Source: Euryarchaeota archaeon UBA596 (GTDB taxonomy: Archaea; Thermoplasmatota; Poseidoniia; Poseidoniales; Poseidoniaceae). Taken from it: a DNA stretch of 8,937 nucleotides. The DNA is taken from contig DAGQ01000093.1 of NCBI GenBank assembly GCA_002498205.1, forward strand, positions 1 through 8,937. Direction: 5' to 3'. The notes beneath the pieces are model-generated. The model was given only the letters and a program-made list of their open reading frames with translations. It had not been told where the DNA came from and did not search any database. The number at the start of each line of letters is the position of its first letter. Within the stretch, counting starts at the first letter, position 1. Both the position numbers and the translations under genes were made by a program. Below are positions 5,938 through 8,937 of the stretch, piece by piece.

Positions 5938-8937
5938 ATGACCCAGCAACGTGTATTCGGTCAAGCGAAAATTGTGATAAGTTTAGTAGTACTTTTTCTA
6001 CTGGTTAATTCGGCATTCTTGTCGTCAATTAGTAACTTAGAAACAAATGATGAAACTACAAAAAAGGAATTAGAATTATATCCAGGTATTAATGAAGACA
6101 TGGCATATAGTTCTGCTAAAGCACCAACAGGAAATGCCTTCTTTTCTATATCACAGGATTTCCCGTCTTTAGCACAGGAGACATTGACTGATGGTCAAAA
6201 TATCTATACATGGGGATTGAATTACGTATCTATGGATTATACTGCAACTTTAGGAGCACATACAATCACATATGATGATGGAGGTTCAACCGAAGGTTCT
6301 TATTGTTATAATTCAGGTTTGATTGGTAAAATGGATGATGATGGTAATTGGTTATGGGCTGCAGGAGTAGATTGTGGTTTATTCAATACTGGGGTCGATG
6401 AAGACGGTGACGGCGCAGAAGATCTATACTATGGGCAAGTTTTCGTTAATGATGCATCAATAACATCTGACGGTGGATTAGTAGTAGTTGGTGAAGCATA
6501 TACTTCAGAGAATATTAGTTTCATTAGTTCAGCAGGTTCAACTATTCGTGACACTGCAGAGGTAGGAGTCCCCTTTGGATTCGTTGGTAAATTAAGTGCC
6601 ATTGGAGCATGGGAATGGGTTGAATACATCAACACTGACGCCCTAAATACAGGTTCAACTTTAGGCGCTTTAACAAATTGTTTCTTTGTTCCAAATGCAG
6701 TTGATGCAGATTCAACAGGAATATATGTTGGTGGTTTCTTTGGAACTGAAGCGGGAGTAGGCGGACCAATTCCAGGTTCAACAGATTGTGCAGATTCAAA
6801 TGTCGGACAAACTGGAGATAGTTCTTCAGACGGTTTTATTACAAAATATAGTTCTCTCGGCCAACAAGGATGGGTTACAAATTCTGAAAATGCAGCTGCA
6901 GATAATAATGTTGGAATTTTAACAATTGATAATGAAGGATTAATTCATGTTGCTGTTGCTTTCCAAACCTCAGTTACAATGGGTAGTGATACTCATCAGG
7001 TTACTGGTCAGCAGACTGCTGCTTATGCCATAGGAGCATTAACTAACAGTGGAAGTTGGGATCATTCAATGAAATTAGACGGTGGTAATATTGAGGAATC
7101 TAGAGATACTGATGGAGATGGAGTAGATGATACAACATTATTTTTCGGACCACAAATTTCTGGATTAGTAGTATCTGATACCGAAGAAATGATTGTCCAT
7201 GGATTCTATGGTTCAGATATTACTTTGGACACTCAGTACAATTCCAATGGTGGTCAATCAGATGTTTTCCTTGGTAAAATGGATACAACAGATTATACTT
7301 GGACAATGGGTCTTTCATACGGTAGTTCAGTTCTACAATCCGCTGAGAATATTTTTGAAGTTGCTGTAGGGCCTAATGGTGAGATTGCAATTACTGGAAT
7401 TTACAACGGTACTTTTACTCTTGGAGGAGTTACATTACAACCAAGTAATACGGTATACTATGATCAACCTACTGGAGAAGGATATGCGAATTATTTAGCA
7501 TTAATGCAACCAGACGGTACATTTTCAATTATTAATGCAATGACTCCTCTTGATGGAACAGATTCTTCTGTAATCGCATTAAATCCCTTCTTTTTGAATA
7601 ATGATGAGATGCCAAAAGTAGCTGGATGGTTCTACGGGGATGTGCAATTTGTTGATAATGGAGACACCTCAACTCAATTTACTAGTAATGGATATGATTG
7701 GTTTACATGGTTCCCTGACTTGGGTCCAAAAGATTTCGATTTAGATGGAATTTTAGATCAAGATGACAATTGTCCTTCTATAGCAAATGAGTTACAAGAA
7801 GATTATGATGGCGATGGGATTCAAGGACAAATTCCAACAAATACTGACGATTTTGGTGGAGATGCTTGTGATAGAGATGATGATAATGATGGTGTTCTAG
7901 ATGAATTAGATAACTGTCAAAAAGGAGTAATTGAGAACCCTGCATGGACTTCTACAGAATCTGAAGATTACGATGGAGATGGATGTAGAGATTTAGATGA
8001 AGATTTCGATGATGATGGAGATCGCATTTGTGATGTTGGAGGGCCAACAAGTTACGGGAATAATATGTCAATAACATGTATTGCTTCATACAAATCCTCA
8101 GACTTATGCCTTAAGGGTGATTTAGGTTGGATTTCTGGAGAGACTACATTAGACTCTGAAGGAAATACAGTAAACAATGATCATGATGTAGATGGTTGTA
8201 ACGATGAAGGTAGTAAAAATAATAATTTTGGAGAAGATACTGATGACGATAATGACGGTGTTTTAGATCCTAATGATGCATGTCCTAAAGGAGACATTAA
8301 TTGGACTTCATCAATTTTAGAGCCAGTAACTGATTTAGATGGTGATGGATGTCAAGATTCTGGAGAAGATTTAGATGATGATAATGACTTTGTTAATGAT
8401 GAAATAGACGATTGTCCAACAGAATATGGTGAATCAGTTAGAGATAGGGAAGGTTGTGTTGATACCGATAAAGATGGATGGTCAAACCCTGATGATTCTT
8501 GGCCAGCACATCCAGATGGAACTGGTGATGCATTCCCAATAGATCCTTCTCAATGGGCAGATACTGACCAAGATGGATATGGAGACAATATAACTGGCTC
8601 AAATGCAGATGATTGTATGTTAATTGCAGGAGATTCTGAATTTGATAGAAGAGGTTGTTTAGATACTGATTCAGATGGTTTCTCAGACCCTGATGCCGAT
8701 TGGCCAACTGTTGGATGTACTAACCAATACGGATTATGTGCTGATGCTTTACCAAACGAGCCAACACAATGGACAGACTTTGACGGTGATGGTTTTGGAG
8801 ATAACTTCGGTAACAAATCATGGGAAGATACTCGTGATGAAGCATGGCCTGGAAGTTATATGTTCTTAGCTGTAGATCAAGATGCATGTCCTCTTGTAGC
8901 AGGAACTTCAGGAATTGAAGGAAATGATAATGTTCCA
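5938..8937 (+). CDS. Large secreted protein: signal peptide, beta-propeller-like repeats, TSP3-like Ca-binding repeats (3'-partial)
   Basis: The reading frame is open from ATG 5938 to the window edge: 1000 codons with no stop, so the C-terminus is missing. Residues 1-33 form a Sec-type signal peptide or N-terminal anchor, with MTQQRVFGQAK followed by the hydrophobic stretch IVISLVVLFLLVNSAFLSSI. About residues 115-590 hold recurring units with a 'G-F-[IV]-x-K-[ML] ... G-x-W-x-W' strand pair followed by 'VDxxGxIxVxG', as in secreted SBBP-like beta-propellers. Within it are two Asp loops, DEDGDGAEDLYYG and DTDGDGVDDTTLFFG. From about residue 599 onward it turns Asp-, Asn- and Cys-rich, with many DxDxDG calcium loops and 17 cysteines, in a thrombospondin type-3-like pattern (for example LDQDDNCP and DTDQDGYGD). 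Such proteins are typical of the cell surface of marine Poseidoniia and probably serve in adhesion or as part of the cell envelope; no enzymatic motif is seen. ATG 5938 is the first start after an in-frame stop at 5884. No Shine-Dalgarno is present, so a leaderless or near-leaderless transcript is likely. Confidence 0.93.
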   Translation, partial: MTQQRVFGQAKIVISLVVLFLLVNSAFLSSISNLETNDETTKKELELYPGINEDMAYSSAKAPTGNAFFSISQDFPSLAQETLTDGQNIYTWGLNYVSMDYTATLGAHTITYDDGGSTEGSYCYNSGLIGKMDDDGNWLWAAGVDCGLFNTGVDEDGDGAEDLYYGQVFVNDASITSDGGLVVVGEAYTSENISFISSAGSTIRDTAEVGVPFGFVGKLSAIGAWEWVEYINTDALNTGSTLGALTNCFFVPNAVDADSTGIYVGGFFGTEAGVGGPIPGSTDCADSNVGQTGDSSSDGFITKYSSLGQQGWVTNSENAAADNNVGILTIDNEGLIHVAVAFQTSVTMGSDTHQVTGQQTAAYAIGALTNSGSWDHSMKLDGGNIEESRDTDGDGVDDTTLFFGPQISGLVVSDTEEMIVHGFYGSDITLDTQYNSNGGQSDVFLGKMDTTDYTWTMGLSYGSSVLQSAENIFEVAVGPNGEIAITGIYNGTFTLGGVTLQPSNTVYYDQPTGEGYANYLALMQPDGTFSIINAMTPLDGTDSSVIALNPFFLNNDEMPKVAGWFYGDVQFVDNGDTSTQFTSNGYDWFTWFPDLGPKDFDLDGILDQDDNCPSIANELQEDYDGDGIQGQIPTNTDDFGGDACDRDDDNDGVLDELDNCQKGVIENPAWTSTESEDYDGDGCRDLDEDFDDDGDRICDVGGPTSYGNNMSITCIASYKSSDLCLKGDLGWISGETTLDSEGNTVNNDHDVDGCNDEGSKNNNFGEDTDDDNDGVLDPNDACPKGDINWTSSILEPVTDLDGDGCQDSGEDLDDDNDFVNDEIDDCPTEYGESVRDREGCVDTDKDGWSNPDDSWPAHPDGTGDAFPIDPSQWADTDQDGYGDNITGSNADDCMLIAGDSEFDRRGCLDTDSDGFSDPDADWPTVGCTNQYGLCADALPNEPTQWTDFDGDGFGDNFGNKSWEDTRDEAWPGSYMFLAVDQDACPLVAGTSGIEGNDNVP
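6301..7680 (+). repeat. Beta-propeller-like repeat region in the secreted protein
   Basis: Six recognisable repeat starts occur at residues about 122 (GLIGKMDDDGNWLWAAG), 214 (GFVGKLSAIGAWEWVEY), 299 (GFITKYSSLGQQGWVTN), 362 (AYAIGALTNSGSWDHSM), 442 (DVFLGKMDTTDYTWTMG) and 518 (NYLALMQPDGTFSII), spaced roughly 63-92 residues. Several are followed by a strand like VAVGPNGEIAITGIY or ILTIDNEGLIHVAVAF. This matches the layout of SBBP-type propeller blades. The repeats are divergent at the DNA level, so the duplication is old. Six visible blades plus a possible N-terminal strand could close a six- or seven-bladed ring. Confidence 0.65.
7732..8937 (+). repeat. TSP3-like Asp/Cys-rich tandem repeat region
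   Basis: About 400 residues dominated by DxDxDG-type loops and regularly placed cysteines. Two repeat families are visible. The first, with three copies (7915-8022, 8107-8256, 8281-8388), reads 'C-x-KG ... W-x-S ... D-x-D-x-DGC-x-D ... ED-x-DDD-x-D'; the middle copy is 14 residues longer. The second, with two copies starting near 8452 and 8653, reads 'GC-[VL]-DTD-x-DG-[WF]-S-[ND]-PD ... WP ... DA-[FL]-P-x-[DE]-P-[ST]-QW-x-D-x-D-x-DG-[YF]-GDN ... C-x-L-[IV]-AG-[DT]-S'. It runs off the right edge. At the DNA level it is rich in GAT and GGA triplets. Calcium binding is inferred from the loops. Confidence 0.85.

Noticed and set aside
8438..8869. Several short open frames on both strands over the Asp-rich repeats
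   Set aside because: The GAT/GGA-rich repeats create stop-free frames on the other strand (His/Gln/Leu-rich or Ser/Pro-rich translations). The real frame is the 5938 gene, which is open throughout.
7732..8937. Possible CRISPR-like or mobile repeat array in the repetitive right end
   Set aside because: The repetition is at protein level within one continuous reading frame. DNA copies are diverged, of unequal length, and have no constant direct repeat with unique spacers.

Overview
The window is archaeal. It carries a split RNA polymerase largest subunit (A' then A''), an archaeal ribosomal protein L30e directly downstream, and Shine-Dalgarno sites of the GGTGAT / GAGGTGAT type that pair with the archaeal 16S 3' end. 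The DNA is AT-rich, with AGA arginine codons and A/T third positions. A large secreted Asp-rich protein with thrombospondin type-3-like repeats follows. Together these fit a planktonic marine euryarchaeon of the Poseidoniia type (Marine Group II/III, Thermoplasmatota). The lineage is inferred from gene style and repeat motifs; no 16S gene or other decisive marker is present.

Layout, all on the + strand: (1) 1-3021, rpoA1 (A'), missing its first few dozen codons at the left edge. (2) 3021-4577, rpoA2 (A''), whose start overlaps the rpoA1 stop by one base. (3) 4590-4886, rpl30e, behind a strong ribosome binding site. These three form a compact translation/transcription operon. (4) 4928-5911, an unrecognised soluble protein of about 327 residues with a central coiled coil, in the place where many euryarchaea have nusA. 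(5) 5938-8937, the first 1000 codons of a secreted protein that runs off the right edge. It has a signal peptide, a beta-propeller-like region with Ca-binding-like loops, then a long Asp- and Cys-rich repeat region.

The first three genes supply core information processing: A' and A'' together form the polymerase active site (metal-binding loop and bridge helix in A', trigger loop in A''), and L30e is a ribosomal protein. The last two genes have no visible Shine-Dalgarno and each follows a small inverted repeat, so they look like separate transcription units next to the operon.

The most unusual points are in the polymerase. There is a roughly 115-120 residue insertion with two Cys pairs just before the active-site segment of A', and a non-standard bridge-helix hinge. 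The visible clamp motif has Ser where a zinc-ligand Cys is expected. A'' has a roughly 100-residue N-terminal extension with a helix-hairpin-helix-like part. I see no RNA genes, CRISPR arrays, insertion sequences or integrases. No gene-free stretch exceeds about 45 bases.
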